64,000 nt of DNA from Lactarius indigo (Eukaryota > Basidiomycota > Agaricomycetes > Russulales > Russulaceae). The DNA lies in the NCBI GenBank assembly GCA_025766275.1, contig JAFKAC010000163.1, positions 37,965 to 101,964 of the forward strand. Direction: 5' to 3'. The notes below the pieces were generated by a model. The model searched no databases and was not told where the DNA came from. It saw only the letters and a list, made by a program, of their open reading frames with translations. A program made the position numbers and the translations under genes. Shown here piece by piece: positions 46,676 to 58,033 of the stretch (positions are counted from its first letter, which is position 1; every line of letters begins with the position of its first letter).

Positions 46676-47657
46676 ATGCACGCGAACTTTCCACCTGGTC
46701 TCTCCATCTCTCACTCCTACCCATCTGCTTCCCAATCTAGCCCTCACACCCAGGCGGAGGGACTCGCCGACTTTCTTAGCGCTGGGGCTCAAGACACGGC
46801 AATAGCGAAATATGGAATTGCCGGCAGGGTCTGGTACACCCCCTTCTCCGCCGTTCCCCTCTAGCCACTTTGCACCGACACGAAAGAACACCACAGGGAA
46901 GCGGCCTACGCAATGATGCTTTACGTTCGGGATCCGGGCGCGTATGAATTTGACCCACGGTTCGAGTTTGGACCAGAAGGCGTAGTTGTGGAGCTCGGTG
47001 CGGGTACCGGTGCCGCTGGGCTTGCATTCGCTGCGGTGCATCCGCACGCGCGCGTCGTGCTGACGGATCTACCAGAGGTATGCCCGCTGCTTCAAGCCAA
47101 CGCGCGAGGATACACTGGTGTCGAAGTACGACCACTTGTATGGGGCAGCGCCACGCACGCACAAGCACTGCAAGCTGAGCTCGATCCTGCGTCGATCTCG
47201 TGCGTCATTTGCAGCGATCTGGTGTGTCCAAAGGGCCATGACTTCCCGCCCCCTCGTGTGTTGAGCGTGACGCGGGGGATAGGTATATTTTCCCGAGCTG
47301 CTAGCACCGTTGCTCCGGACGCTGCTGCACCTCACAGCCGCTGATCCACAGGTCGTCATCTCGTACAAGATTCGCTCGCTGACCAAAGAGATGGCCTTCT
47401 GGTCCGCGTTTGGGCTCTGGTTCACCTTCGCGCCTGTCCTTGTGCGCGCACGAGGTAGCAGTGGGTGGGAGCGCTTCGGTACTGAGGGAGATGGGGAGGT
47501 GTTTGTGTTTACTGCACGGCGCAGACCCGAGTCCTTCTCTTGGTCAGCACCGGGAGAAGACGTGGCGTTGTTGGAGGGCATGGGTGCATGGGGAACAGAA
47601 GAGAAGAAGGGCGACGAAGCGTTTGAGCTGTTCTTACTGATGAACGTCGACGAGTAG
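46676..47657 (+). CDS. protein methyltransferase, METTL21/EFM type
   Basis: S-adenosylmethionine-dependent methyltransferase of the Methyltransf_16 family, whose members methylate lysines of elongation factors and chaperones. Three exons join in phase: 46676-46833, 46897-47221 and 47283-47657, giving 285 residues. Motif I is VVELGAGTGAAGLAF. It is preceded by the family WEAAYAMMLYV block and followed by RVVLTDLPEVCPLLQANA (motif II, acidic residue for SAM hydroxyls), CSDLVYFPELLAPLLRTL, then VVISYKIRSLTKEMAFWSAFG, and an acidic C-terminus. The substrate cannot be decided; yeast Efm6 and human METTL21 proteins are the nearest named relatives I can suggest. An alternative upstream ATG exists at 46631. 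Confidence 0.8.
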
Positions 47658-47814
47658 TAATAAACATTATGTGAATGAGTCGGGTATGTGCGTGGGTGTT
47701 GGTAGCATGTGACAACGGTGATGCGTCGTCCAAGTCCGAGTCCGGGGTCAAGTTGGTGTCCGGCAACCTTATTATGCTGTTCCCGAGTCCTCCTCTTGCC
47801 TCTCACGAATCCCC

Positions 47815-49121
47815 ATGGCCGCACAGTCGAAGCAAGCACCACCGAAGCAACTCACTCCCTTGGGCTACGCTCTTGCAGGTGCCCTAGGTGGTTGCTTCAG
47901 TAATGCGTATGCGATCATTATCCCGAACCTCTCCGGAACTGACCCTCGTTCGTTTCCAGCGTCGTCTACCCTCTCGACACGTGAGGTCTTGTGCGCTCGC
48001 GTTGCAGCCCATATGTTAATCTACGTTGCAGGCTGAAGACCCGCATCCAAGCCGACGCAGGCCCTGGCCGTTCGATTCGCTCCCTACTTGTGCGCATCCT
48101 CAAGGAAGAGGGTATCGCCGGCTTCTATCGTGGCTTTGGTGCGACCATGCTTAACACTTTTTCCATGCGTGCGTCTCTCTCTTTGTCCCTTACATCGTGC
48201 TTCAACTATACCCAACACAGAATATGCCTATTTCTTCTTCTACTCTCTCGTGCGCACGTCGTACATAAAACGCCTTGCCGCGCAGCGCCCGGCAGGCTCT
48301 CCCGCACGCTCCCTCTCCACCATAGCCGAACTTGCGCTTGGCGCCATTGCCGGCGCACTCGCGCAGATATTCACGATCCCCGTGGCCGTCATCGCTACTC
48401 GCCAGCAACTCGGAGCGCCCAAGGGCAAGGGCAAGGCTGGCGAGGAGGAGCACGATGGTTCCTTCCTCGGCGTTGCGCGGGAGATCGTGCGCGAGGAGGG
48501 CGTCACAGGCCTCTGGCTCGGCCTCAAGCCCGGTCTGGTGCTCACCGTGAACCCCGCGATCACGTACGGCGTGTTCGAGCGCATAAAGGGCGCCGTGCTG
48601 CTCGCGCGCGAGAAGGTGGGCGATACGAGCTCCAGTCTCGGCCCGGGCCTCTCGTTTGCGCTTGGCGCGACTAGCAAGTCTCTCGCGACGGTGGTACGTC
48701 ACTCTCGAACTGCTCCGTTCACCCCGTTTTCTGTAATATGCTCGTTAGGTCACGTACCCGTATATTATGGCGAAAGTACGCATCCAGACGCGACAGAAGG
48801 GCGCGGAAGAAGAGAAGGAGAATGGCACGTTGCCGACACACACCAATAGGAACGTGCGACCTCCGCGAGATGAAGGCGCAGTTGACATCTTGGCACGCGT
48901 CCTAAGGACGGAGGGCTTCTCAGGCTGGTACAAGGTGCGTTTTCCCACCCCGGCCTCACGACCGCACTGCTTGACGCTATATCGTTTCTTTGAAGGGCAT
49001 GGGCGCTCAAATTCTGAAAGCTGTGCTCTCCCAGGGTGTGCTGTTTATGTCCAAAGAGCAGTTTGAAGGGTATGCGCTTGCTATAATGGCGCTGTTTTAC
49101 CGCCTCAGTGCGAGGCACTGA
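47815..49121 (+). CDS. peroxisomal ATP/adenine nucleotide carrier, PMP47 type
   Basis: Member of the mitochondrial carrier family located, by homology, in the peroxisomal membrane, exchanging ATP for AMP. Six exons join in phase: 47815-47906, 47960-47980 (21 nt), 48032-48168, 48221-48693, 48749-48934 and 48996-49121, giving 344 residues. Three carrier repeats are visible: VVYPLDTLKTRIQ with GFYRGFGATML; the second with IFTIPVAVIATRQQLG and GLWLGLKPGLVLTVNPAI; and the third with VTYPYIMAKVRIQTRQ and GWYKGMGAQILKAVLSQG. The first repeat keeps PxDxxKTR. The end KEQFEGY... RLSARH lacks a clear PTS1. FERIK and the NPAI(T/Q)Y signature favour PMP47/Ant1 over mitochondrial paralogues. Confidence 0.86.
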
Positions 49122-49329
49122 GGACGGCAGCGATAAGGACATTGCCAATGTATAATCATAGTACCCCGATCTGGCGTGAGGTCGCTGAGGCCGTTTTTCA
49201 TCTTCGACACTCACATTTCCCACATTTAGTTTGTCCGATTGTGATGTCGCTTACAGTATGTACCATAGAACGTACAGTACGTACCCACAATTTTCCCCGC
49301 CGCAGATTCGGTTCCTTTCCATCACAATT

Positions 49330-50910
49330 ATGTCTTACAGTGACAAAAGCGCTGCGCTTGAATATACTCTTTTCGGAATCGCACGACTTGGCTACCGACC
49401 TCCATCTGTCATGGACGCGTTAGACGCGTCTATTCTTTCCTTTGAACAACAACCATTGGATACCCTACGAATCGAATTGAAGAATGAACCCGCTTTTATG
49501 GAGAGCAGCATGCCGAAGGATGACCACACATTAACGTTCGTCTCACTTGCACGACCTTCTTTCCTTCCGGGTTTTGTACACGACTACACAGGCGCTTCTT
49601 GAAGGCTCGGGGATTTAATGCATCCCAGGCGAAGCAAATGATTCTTGATTGCGTCCACTGGCGACGGACCGTGGAGGACGTCGGCATCGAAGAACTCTAC
49701 CGACGAATCGACCCATATGATGTGCGTTGGCCTGCCCCACGCCGATTCGCTTCGGATATTCCGTAATAATCTGACTCGCGGGGCGAAACAGTTCCCTTGG
49801 CGCGAAGAGGTCTTCGAGAGCTGGCCAATGGGCTTCCACAAGGTGCGCCACTACTACTACATGTGCTTCGACTCCACAGGCACACGCGCTCGCACGAACG
49901 CACACGTACTCAACGGGCTGGCCATTTCAGACTGATAGGGTAAACCCACTGTCATCCCTGCGGCCCTCTACTGTACTCTGAGACGATGACATTTTTTGCG
50001 TGTGCATGCAGTTCGGCCGTCCGGTGAACATTCAATGCTTCGGTGCGATGAACACTAAGCGGCTCTACCGCCACATAACACCCGAGGAGCACTGGCGCAC
50101 GGTCCTCGTCAACGTCGAGTCGCTCCTCGCGGAGGTCTTCCCCGCCGCGTCCGCAGCCGCAGGCCGGCCAATACGCCAGGTGCTCGTCATCATCGACCTC
50201 AAGGGCCTCGGGCTCGCCCAGTTCTGGGCACTCAAGTCCATCGCCCGACGTTCATTCGAGATCTCCCAGAGCTACTTTCCCGAGACGTACGTCTTTTCCT
50301 TACTTCGCGTAAAAACCCCCTTTACCTCCCATGCGGCCTTAATTACAGCATGGGCCAAATGCTCGTCATCAACGCTCCGACGTCCTTCACCGCGATATGG
50401 AGCATCGTCAAACCGTGGCTCTCCCCACGCACGCTCGAAAAGATCACCGTACTCGGCACGAACCAGCACCACACCGTGCTGCACGACCTCGTTGCGCCCG
50501 AGAACCTCCCCACCGCGCTCGGCGGCACATGCACATGCGACGGTGCGCGGGGCGGCTGCGCGCTCTCCAACGCCGGTCCGTGGATGGACGGCGGGCGCGC
50601 CGAGCGCCGCGCGCGCTGGCTCCGCGGCGAGATCGCAGCGCCTGGCGTGCCGTGGCCACCAAAACCACCGGCGCACGAGCCGGAGCCGGAGAAGACGCCA
50701 GCGGGAGAAGCGCCGGCAGAGAAGCTAGACGTGGAGACGGAGACGGAGATGGACGTGGAGGTGGGTGCGGATCTGGTGGAGGTGGAGATGGGAGTGGAGG
50801 GGTCGTGTGCGGCTGCTGTGGCGTCTTCGTGGGGCCGCGCATCCGTCGTGGGGCTCCCCCTTCCTCTCCCACACACGGCCGCGCGCGCTCCCGTGCGGCT
50901 TGTGGTGTAG
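49330..50910 (+). CDS. SEC14-like CRAL-TRIO lipid-transfer protein
   Basis: Predicted phosphatidylinositol/phosphatidylcholine transfer protein acting in Golgi or plasma-membrane lipid signalling. Six exons join in phase: 49330-49535, 49592-49721, 49792-49842, 49931-49939 (9 nt), 50012-50286 and 50349-50910, giving 410 residues. The CRAL-TRIO N part has DDHTLTRFLKARGFNASQAK. The lipid-binding part has GRPVNIQCFGAMN, LYRHITPEEHWRTVL, LVIIDLKGLGLAQFW, ARRSFEISQSYFPE, TMGQMLVINAPTSFTAIWS, KPWLSPRTLEKI and the family end LPTALGGTCTC. A C-terminal extension of about 130 residues is Ala/Pro/Glu-rich and follows a basic RRARWLRG patch. The 9-nt exon codes only for TDR and is needed to keep the conserved K-TD-GRPV spacing. 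Intron 1 uses a GTTCGT donor. N-terminal residues 1-60 are not conserved, so another start is possible. Confidence 0.84.
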
Positions 50911-51839
50911 AGAGGACCTTGTCTGACGTGCGTTCACGGCTCTGCTTGTCCCCCTATTTCCTTTTTTTCTTTCTCATGGGCCTGGGTTCTCTTTCGATCT
51001 CTGATCGACGGATTGCGACGACGACTGGCGACGATCTTGTCGGCTATGACGACGGTGGCGGTTGATATCCTTTGAGTGTTTCGTGTAGTATGCTCGCTCT
51101 CTTTGCTGCGTGTGCTTGCGCTGTTGTACATTAACTTTTGTTACTTACTGTACGCGGGCACTTAATTAAAGCCAAATCCGCTGACTTCTAGAAGAATGGT
51201 ACGCATACGAGAACTCGAATCTGAGGCCCTATCATGTACAGAAGCTCGTTGCACAACCGCATGACCTGTTGCCAGTTATATCTTAAAGCTAAAAGCCTGA
51301 GGGACTTGACTACCCGCCGTAGTACCCGGATACCGTAACTCGGGAGCAGCAGGTACACACTGGCTTGGAAATGACAAATGTATTTTCGACGACAATGCAA
51401 TATATCGTCATGGTAAATAGTAGGGGTGAGTAAGGATAGTAGTGCGCACTGGGGGGGGGGGAGGGATAGAACATGTGTTTCCGAATGAAGTACCGATACA
51501 AAGCGACCTAGCAAATATCATCTATCGTGCGAAACGATAATAAAAGGAACAATCTCAATTATCGCACACCCTTTCGAATTCTCGAAGAATCAACGAAAAG
51601 AAAGAAAGAAAAGGTGCCAAGAAGAAAGGCGAAATGGGGTTGTTGACCAACAAGAGGTTCAAAGAGCGACGAGAGGCTGTTAGGGACTGAAACGAAGAGA
51701 TAAAATTAAGGAGAGTGGGGCATGACTGTGTCGTGACAATGAGGGAAAAGAGAAAGGTTTAAAAGAAACAAAAAGAAAAGAAACAAATGCTCCAGCGATG
51801 TTCGTTGGGAGAGATATTTAGGTGGCCGCTCGCACTTCA
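50911..51839. other. convergent 3' flanks, no gene seen
   Basis: About 930 bases between the ends of the SEC14-like and PX-PB1 genes. It has a run of 10 G near 51455 and purine-rich patches (51580-51800) but no gene. Confidence 0.4.
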
Positions 51840-54245
51840 TTATTGCGAAGGGTAGTAGACTTGAAGTGTGATTTTCAAGCCGCAGCGAGCAATAGCGTCT
51901 TTCCAGTCCTCCTCGTCCCAGATCGGCAGCGCGCGCGAAATGTCGCCACTCGTCGAGCTCCCGCGTCTCCCACTATTGCTATCGGTGGGGAGGACGTACG
52001 CCAGCGCAAACGCGCCATGCAGCGCGATGCTTTCCGTGCGCGCAAACTTATCGTGCACGCGCCGGCGCAGTTCCGTGAGCGCCATGTCGCGTCGCGCGCG
52101 GAAAACGACGATCGAGTCGTCCAGCACGGCCTTCACGGTCACCATTTGAGATCCTGGCGGCACACCTAGTAGAGTTGGTGTAACCACTGTCGGTGACTGT
52201 GGGGACGGCGGCGGCTGCTGCGCCGCATGTGCGGTCACCAGGGAGTGGGCGTATAGATCATTCGGCTCGTCGACGTAGGCACCATGGTACCGGTGGAAAA
52301 AGGATGTTGAATCTGCCGGATCTTCGCCGACGTCGAGTGGTAAGCCGACGTCATCATTGTCAAGGGGGTTCTTGTCTTCATTTGGAACCGAGAAGGACTC
52401 AGATCCACAGAAGTACGCGTCGATAAAGTCCTCTCCGAGGTCTGACCACCCACCGTCTCCCACTTCCGCGGGCACCGGTAAGTCGAGTGGCTGCGGCTGG
52501 GAAATACTACGCGGACGGCGGCCGTGGAGCGAGCGGTTGCCGCCAGCCGTGGGGATCAGTGGGATAGAGCACACGGGTTTGGAAACCGAGTCGGCGCCCA
52601 CCCAATGCGGGAAGTCTGGATCCAAGGGGGAGCCTGTGGAGCTGGGGGAGGCTGGCCAAGCCAGTTCCGAGGATGTACGCCAGGAAGAACGGCGGCTTTG
52701 TGGAGAGAAATTAGACAGCGCGATACTTGATGGGAGCGAAGAACTTGAGGTGTATTTAGTTATTGTCTCCTTGAGCACCGAACCATCTACGGATACTCGA
52801 AGTTCCCGGTCTAGAACATCACCTTCACTCGAAGAAGCTTCATCGGTATCGTTCCAAACCATACAATTGCGAAAAGCGCGGTCAGTATTTGCGTCCTTCC
52901 GATTCCGCGGGGTTGGTGGTGGCAGGGAGGAAATTGGTGAACCAAGTTCACTATCTTCCGGAAGGGTCCTTAACCCTGGGGTCGCATAGGTTGGAGAATG
53001 GGGAGGACGAGATGACGGAAGTAGGTCGCGCGTAGAAGTAGATAGGAAAAGGGGAAAGTCGGATGAGACATTGAATGACTCAGCTCGAGTCGACGACGAG
53101 GTCTTAGCCCCTTGAGACTTGGATCGAAGGCGCGAAGGGGTCGTGTTGGTCGAGGATGGCGCCAGGGATGATGATGATGACGAACTATTCGAGGACGACG
53201 CGACCGTAGTGCGCTGGTGGGAATGTTGCTCATCTTCGGAAGGCCCATCGTCTCGAAACACGGAACTGACACGTGCTGGGGCAGAGGAAGGATTACGCCT
53301 GGGGATTATCCGGGAGAGACGCGAGAACGCAGATTCTGAGTCAGGTAAGGAAATCATTGAGTCGGCCGCGCGAGGGCGCCATCGTGAAGTTGAAGGCGAC
53401 CGATGTACCTGGGTTGGTGGAGACAGGGAAGTGGGAGACGGGGAAGTGGGAGACGGGAGGGAGAGAGAAAGACTCGAATGGGAGAACATTGACGAGAATA
53501 GGGTGGAGGTCTCAGCAGTATCAGAGGTGGTCTTTGGTCGCTTTTCCTTTTCCTTGCATGCCAAGTCGTAATCACGTCGCCAGTAACCAAAGAAATCTCG
53601 GATGATACGGTCCTGACGGAGCTCCTGGACGAGGGACGGTACATCCTCCTCGAAGAACGCCTTTATAAGCGCAATAAACTCGTTCTGGCGCTGATTTATG
53701 GTTTGCTGGGTTTGGCGAAACAAGGCCCCACGTTTAGTGAGCTTGGGAAGATACTGGTGAATGTCCGTTGCCACACTTTTGGGATCGGGTCCAGGAGGGA
53801 GGGACTCGAACGAGGCGGCACGATCGTGGATATATATGCCATTCTTCTTCACGCCCTTTCCAGCTTGAAGGCGTTGACGCTTCTCGCGGGAGATAACACC
53901 ATAGCGAAGCTCCAACATATCTTGGAACCAAAGACAGTCTTCCCATCGTCGCCATACGTTGTACCCTCCAACGGTAGCACCAGTCCTGGAAGAGGTGGCA
54001 TCTCCGTGAATGGGGCTTATTCGCAGACCAAAACAATATGAACCCCCTAGAGGTATGGTTAAAGCACTGAGAGAATGCAGAAATAGTGAGAACAAACCAA
54101 ATTTAGTCGGGGTAAGACTATCGACCTCAAAGTAACGAGGCGCTGCACGGTAGACGGCACGTTTGTAATACTGTAGGGTGGTGAGCTGGACCCTCAGATA
54201 AAGTCGTCGCGCGACGCACGTCGTGAGAAATCGGACCAGTATCAT
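51840..54245 (-). CDS. PX and PB1 domain protein
   Basis: Large basidiomycete protein with an N-terminal PX phosphoinositide-binding domain and a C-terminal PB1 domain, probably a scaffold in polarity or oxidase signalling (inference from Bem1/p40phox-like pairing; no SH3 is seen). The continuous frame encodes 801 residues, but an intron near 54015-54120 probably interrupts the first part. Conserved core: GGYNVWRRWEDCLWFQDML, AGKGVKKNGIYIHDRA, SFESLPPGPDP, FFEEDVPSLVQEL and DFFGYWRRDYDLA. A long Ser/Thr/Pro-rich middle (about residues 230-690) is low complexity. The PB1 end reads VTVKAVLDDSIVVFRARRD, HDKFARTESIALHG and IWDEEDWKDAIARCG, the last being an OPCA-like acidic motif. No sign of decay. 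The start is uncertain because the PX beginning may include an upstream exon. Confidence 0.8.
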   Translation of the reverse strand: MILVRFLTTCVARRLYLRVQLTTLQYYKRAVYRAAPRYFEVDSLTPTKFGLFSLFLHSLSALTIPLGGSYCFGLRISPIHGDATSSRTGATVGGYNVWRRWEDCLWFQDMLELRYGVISREKRQRLQAGKGVKKNGIYIHDRAASFESLPPGPDPKSVATDIHQYLPKLTKRGALFRQTQQTINQRQNEFIALIKAFFEEDVPSLVQELRQDRIIRDFFGYWRRDYDLACKEKEKRPKTTSDTAETSTLFSSMFSHSSLSLSLPSPTSPSPTSLSPPTQVHRSPSTSRWRPRAADSMISLPDSESAFSRLSRIIPRRNPSSAPARVSSVFRDDGPSEDEQHSHQRTTVASSSNSSSSSSSLAPSSTNTTPSRLRSKSQGAKTSSSTRAESFNVSSDFPLFLSTSTRDLLPSSRPPHSPTYATPGLRTLPEDSELGSPISSLPPPTPRNRKDANTDRAFRNCMVWNDTDEASSSEGDVLDRELRVSVDGSVLKETITKYTSSSSLPSSIALSNFSPQSRRSSWRTSSELAWPASPSSTGSPLDPDFPHWVGADSVSKPVCSIPLIPTAGGNRSLHGRRPRSISQPQPLDLPVPAEVGDGGWSDLGEDFIDAYFCGSESFSVPNEDKNPLDNDDVGLPLDVGEDPADSTSFFHRYHGAYVDEPNDLYAHSLVTAHAAQQPPPSPQSPTVVTPTLLGVPPGSQMVTVKAVLDDSIVVFRARRDMALTELRRRVHDKFARTESIALHGAFALAYVLPTDSNSGRRGSSTSGDISRALPIWDEEDWKDAIARCGLKITLQVYYPSQ

Positions 54246-57200
54246 GACTGCCCGGTGTATTTACCTGTAGCAACGTTGAGAAACAATAGGGAGGAGTGGT
54301 AATGGGGGGCTCACAGGAAAATATCCTAGAGTGGCCATAGCAATAGTATATATATGCGGGCCGCAGACCGAAAAGAGGGAAGAGTGGGAGAAGACGAGCT
54401 AGGTAGGGCTGTGCTGGGGTAGGGGCGGCGTCTGGAAAAGAAGGGGATGGAAGAGAGGGGGGAGATTTCCTCTGGGTCTTGAGGCGACATGGGACTGGGA
54501 TATCTTATTGTTTTGGACGAGCGGACGGATAATCACGCTCGCATCTCTAGCCGATTCATCGTTTTATTTATTTATTTAGTTATATTCTCCGAGATAAGCC
54601 CCACCCGATGCATGTGCGTCCCCTTGCCTTTTCTGCTTTCTGCATGGCTTGTATCTCAGCTCGTCATGATATCACTTTTCCACACAGACCACTCCCTTCC
54701 TCATCGAGAATTCCTCCTTAGCCTCTTCTCTCGACGATGGGATTAGTAAATGTCTTATTTTCACCAAGACCCAAGCAATATTCTTGCCGATCCTATCCAT
54801 AACCCTGCCCCGAGAGCTCACATGAGCTCACTCGTGATTTGGCATTTATAGGGTTGGTGTCACAGCTGTTGATAGGGTTCACCAGTACCACTCTGGCTTC
54901 ACTGTAACCACTGATCCGATCGCCACAATCTTCGGGACGCCATGTTTCCGGGACACGGACAGATCCCGCGCGAAGTTCTCTGGATACCTCACGCTTAAGT
55001 GCATCCCCTATATCCTTACCACCGTCGCTAAATCGCCACACACAAATACCACAAGGTACAGCCCGTAGACGTCTGCCACGATGCGATCACTTCGCCAACC
55101 TACCGCGTCTCGGTAGTGAACGGTCTTATATGCGCTGGCCTGCTTCGTCGGACAGTTCCGTTTTTCTCCCAAATCAGGTACAAAAGCCCAGGTTTGCGAG
55201 TAAGCTATAGAGCGCGGAAAGCGGCAGTGCTAGTTAAGGAAAACGTATTAACGTCATTGCGCCATTATTTTTTCCGCATCCCTACACCGTACTGACCGAC
55301 AGGCGAGGAGGAGCAGACGTTGGGCTTGAGCACGATGGTGAAGTCCCAGCCTCTTGACAACCGCTACCTCCACTGCATTCAGGGACCGATGTGGGAGTAA
55401 GGTGAGGTGAGACCTCGTAGGAGCTTCCGCCTATATTATATCTTGTCTGCTCTCAGACTCGCGTAATCCGTGCACCAAGCCCATTAACAGATGGATCCGT
55501 GAAACAGAAAATTGCATTGGGTGTGAGACAGCGACAACTACCACATCAAACTTAACACTTGCTCCCAAGGCCATCGAAAGATGGTGCACTCAATCTCATA
55601 CTATCATGCATGACCGGGGGAGGGTCAGATAGATGGAGTCTTGAGAGGAGATACCATCGACCTTCATCAGTACAGCCGAAACTCCCTTCGATTTCGAAAC
55701 ATAGACCCTCAAGCCTCAGGGTCCGGTCACACACCACGCTATATCGTGAGATTGCGCCGATGTCCGCTACAATCGCCCAAAACTAGCTTGCGTGATGTCA
55801 CTTATGAAGTGGAGCTTGAGACCAGACTTGTGGTGATATCAAAAGATACACACGTAGGGGTCTGCATGACTCCTGGACGGCCCTTAGCTATAAGCAGATG
55901 GAGGCAACTTACTGCTAAAATACACTAGCAATGAATAGGTTTGCAAGTTAGGGGCAAAGCTCGAAAGGGACACCGCTGGGTTAGAAGGGTGATGCGGGAC
56001 GTTCTCGCACGATAATGGGGGTCCGAAAAGTGTTGCTGGCCTCACACGCCGCGGGACTTCGCAAAAAGTGGAAGTGCTCATTGGGCCACATTACGGAACC
56101 CGGGCATTGCGTGAGAAGCCGGAAAGAAATCAGGGACGGTGGCCATAAGTAGGCACGAATAAGAACCACGAGTTGATCCACGAGGACTTGGAGCCTGCAG
56201 CCTGAGAAAGTTCACACCTACTCTGATTAGTAATAGCGAAGCTCAGGTTCAGCAGGACCGAGCGAGATGATATCTTCATTGGCTAGAACACGGCCGTCGT
56301 CGACCTTGAAGCTTGAAGTTTGAACCGAAACCCACCGCGGAAGCGGAGAATGGCCGTAACGGTGCGGCCCATAAGTGCGAAGAAACCGCGAAGCCCGACA
56401 TAACGGGACGCCACTGGCACGAATCAGTACAGGGGTTGCCTTCTATTCCGGCGGGGGTACAGAACCCCCTGCCTTCGTAAGGTAGCGTCAGAACGACCGC
56501 AAAGGGATGAACCCATCACAACGCGGCATCAGACGGAATGTCCTATTCACACACGCAGTCACGCGGAGATGGTCGATTGTTGCACACTCCGGTCATGGCC
56601 TACTGTATGACCAGGTTGCGGGGAAAACTAACCTCTAGGGGACTGGTAGGGGTGTTTCACTTGCTTCAAAGTTGCCGGCAATGTCGGTGATTGGTACAAA
56701 AAATGAGTCAAATAGAGATTAATTCGAATTTCGTTGCCGTACTACTCCTTATTGTCTACTCTATCACTTGGTCGCGTTTTTTTGTCTCTCGCATTGAGTT
56801 ACTCTCATATTGTGTTATTTGATACGTTTTCACGATTTGTCGTAAGCTTATTCTGGAAGCTCTCAACGGATCTCGGCATTAGGGACTCGGACACGGCGGT
56901 CGGGACTGGGCTTACTGGAACGATGTGGTTTCGCGCTTTCGTTAATGCTCCGAAAACCCTCCATTTCATGACGCGTCGGCGCGATGCCAGCGTGCAGGAG
57001 TGTTCATGCGCGGGAACGTCCGCTTGACTCTCGCAATGTTTCTCAAAAGGTTACCAAGAAACACGACCGTGGCGGTTACCGTAGTTCGGAAGATGTGGAC
57101 CTAACAGCAGACCTGGATCAGGAGGTGGTGAGGGGTCAAGTCAAGGTCTTGTTCAAACAACTTACGGTGGTTACGTCCAATGCAGCTACATAGACAATAG

Positions 57201-58033
57201 AACAGAATAAAATGGGAAAGCCTGGGCGTCGCCAAGCAGGGACTCCAGGAACAAGTATTTTTCGTCGCGTCTGTTCAGTGCCACCGCGCCCGAATTCACC
57301 GAGTCCAAGACGTTTCGATGGCAATTCAAAACCACTGCCATATGCAACACAAATTGTACTGTATCCCCACTGCGTTGGTTGTTTCAGTATTTGCCCCCAC
57401 AATAAATAAGGCCAATTAATAAGGTCTTGTCCCAATTTTTTTTTTGATCTCAACAATGTGTTGATTGCCCGCGGTCGAAATCGCCATCGAAATCGCTACA
57501 CCCTGACCAGAACCATTTCCTGCGTCTGGACTGCTCTGCTGTTACCTCTAGCCGATATCGCCTCCGCTGATCCTCCGCAGTTTCACGGGAGTTGTACGAA
57601 TCTAGGTAGTTAGATAGATCCGTAAATCGGACGCAGCGGGTCCAATCTCGGTACCAGGCGCGCTAGATACTCGTCGTAGCTCGTGGATCTCCAGCCACTA
57701 GTCCAGCCGCCAACAGAATTTCCCTTACTGTAAAAAAAAGCGAAGCGAAGCGGTTGCCCCCCCTCCGGCGTCACCAGCTTCACCGGTCTCGTTACGGCCT
57801 AGCACGCCAACTCAGCTAGTCACTATCGTCTATTACAATCCGAAATTGGCAACCCCGCATGAGCTGTCACGGATCCGAACAAGTCCTTGTTTTTTCCTTG
57901 TTGGCCACGTATATTGCACTATCTGTACCAGAGAATCATCACGGGTCTATCCAAGTCAGTCCTTACACATAGTCAAAAATTACATCGCACGCAAATCGGG
58001 GCATCCTATCAGAGATACATAATGCACTAGACA
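54246..58033. other. 3.8 kb gene-free stretch
   Basis: The longest stretch without a recognised gene. Frames of 60-106 codons occur (54489-54746, 56734-57027, 57136-57456) but none shows a conserved motif, and frames in opposite strands overlap. No rRNA, tRNA or U snRNA sequence was recognised. It contains the upstream region of the PX-PB1 gene at its left end. Confidence 0.45.

Noticed and set aside
50397..51065. 222-codon plus-strand frame overlapping the SEC14-like gene
   Set aside because: Out of frame with the CRAL-TRIO domain and Arg-rich; explained by codon bias of the real gene.
54246..58033. Possible hidden gene or RNA gene in the 3.8 kb gap
   Set aside because: No frame had a conserved motif, and no tRNA T-loop, 5S or U-snRNA signature was recognised by eye; a covariance-model search would be needed to be sure.
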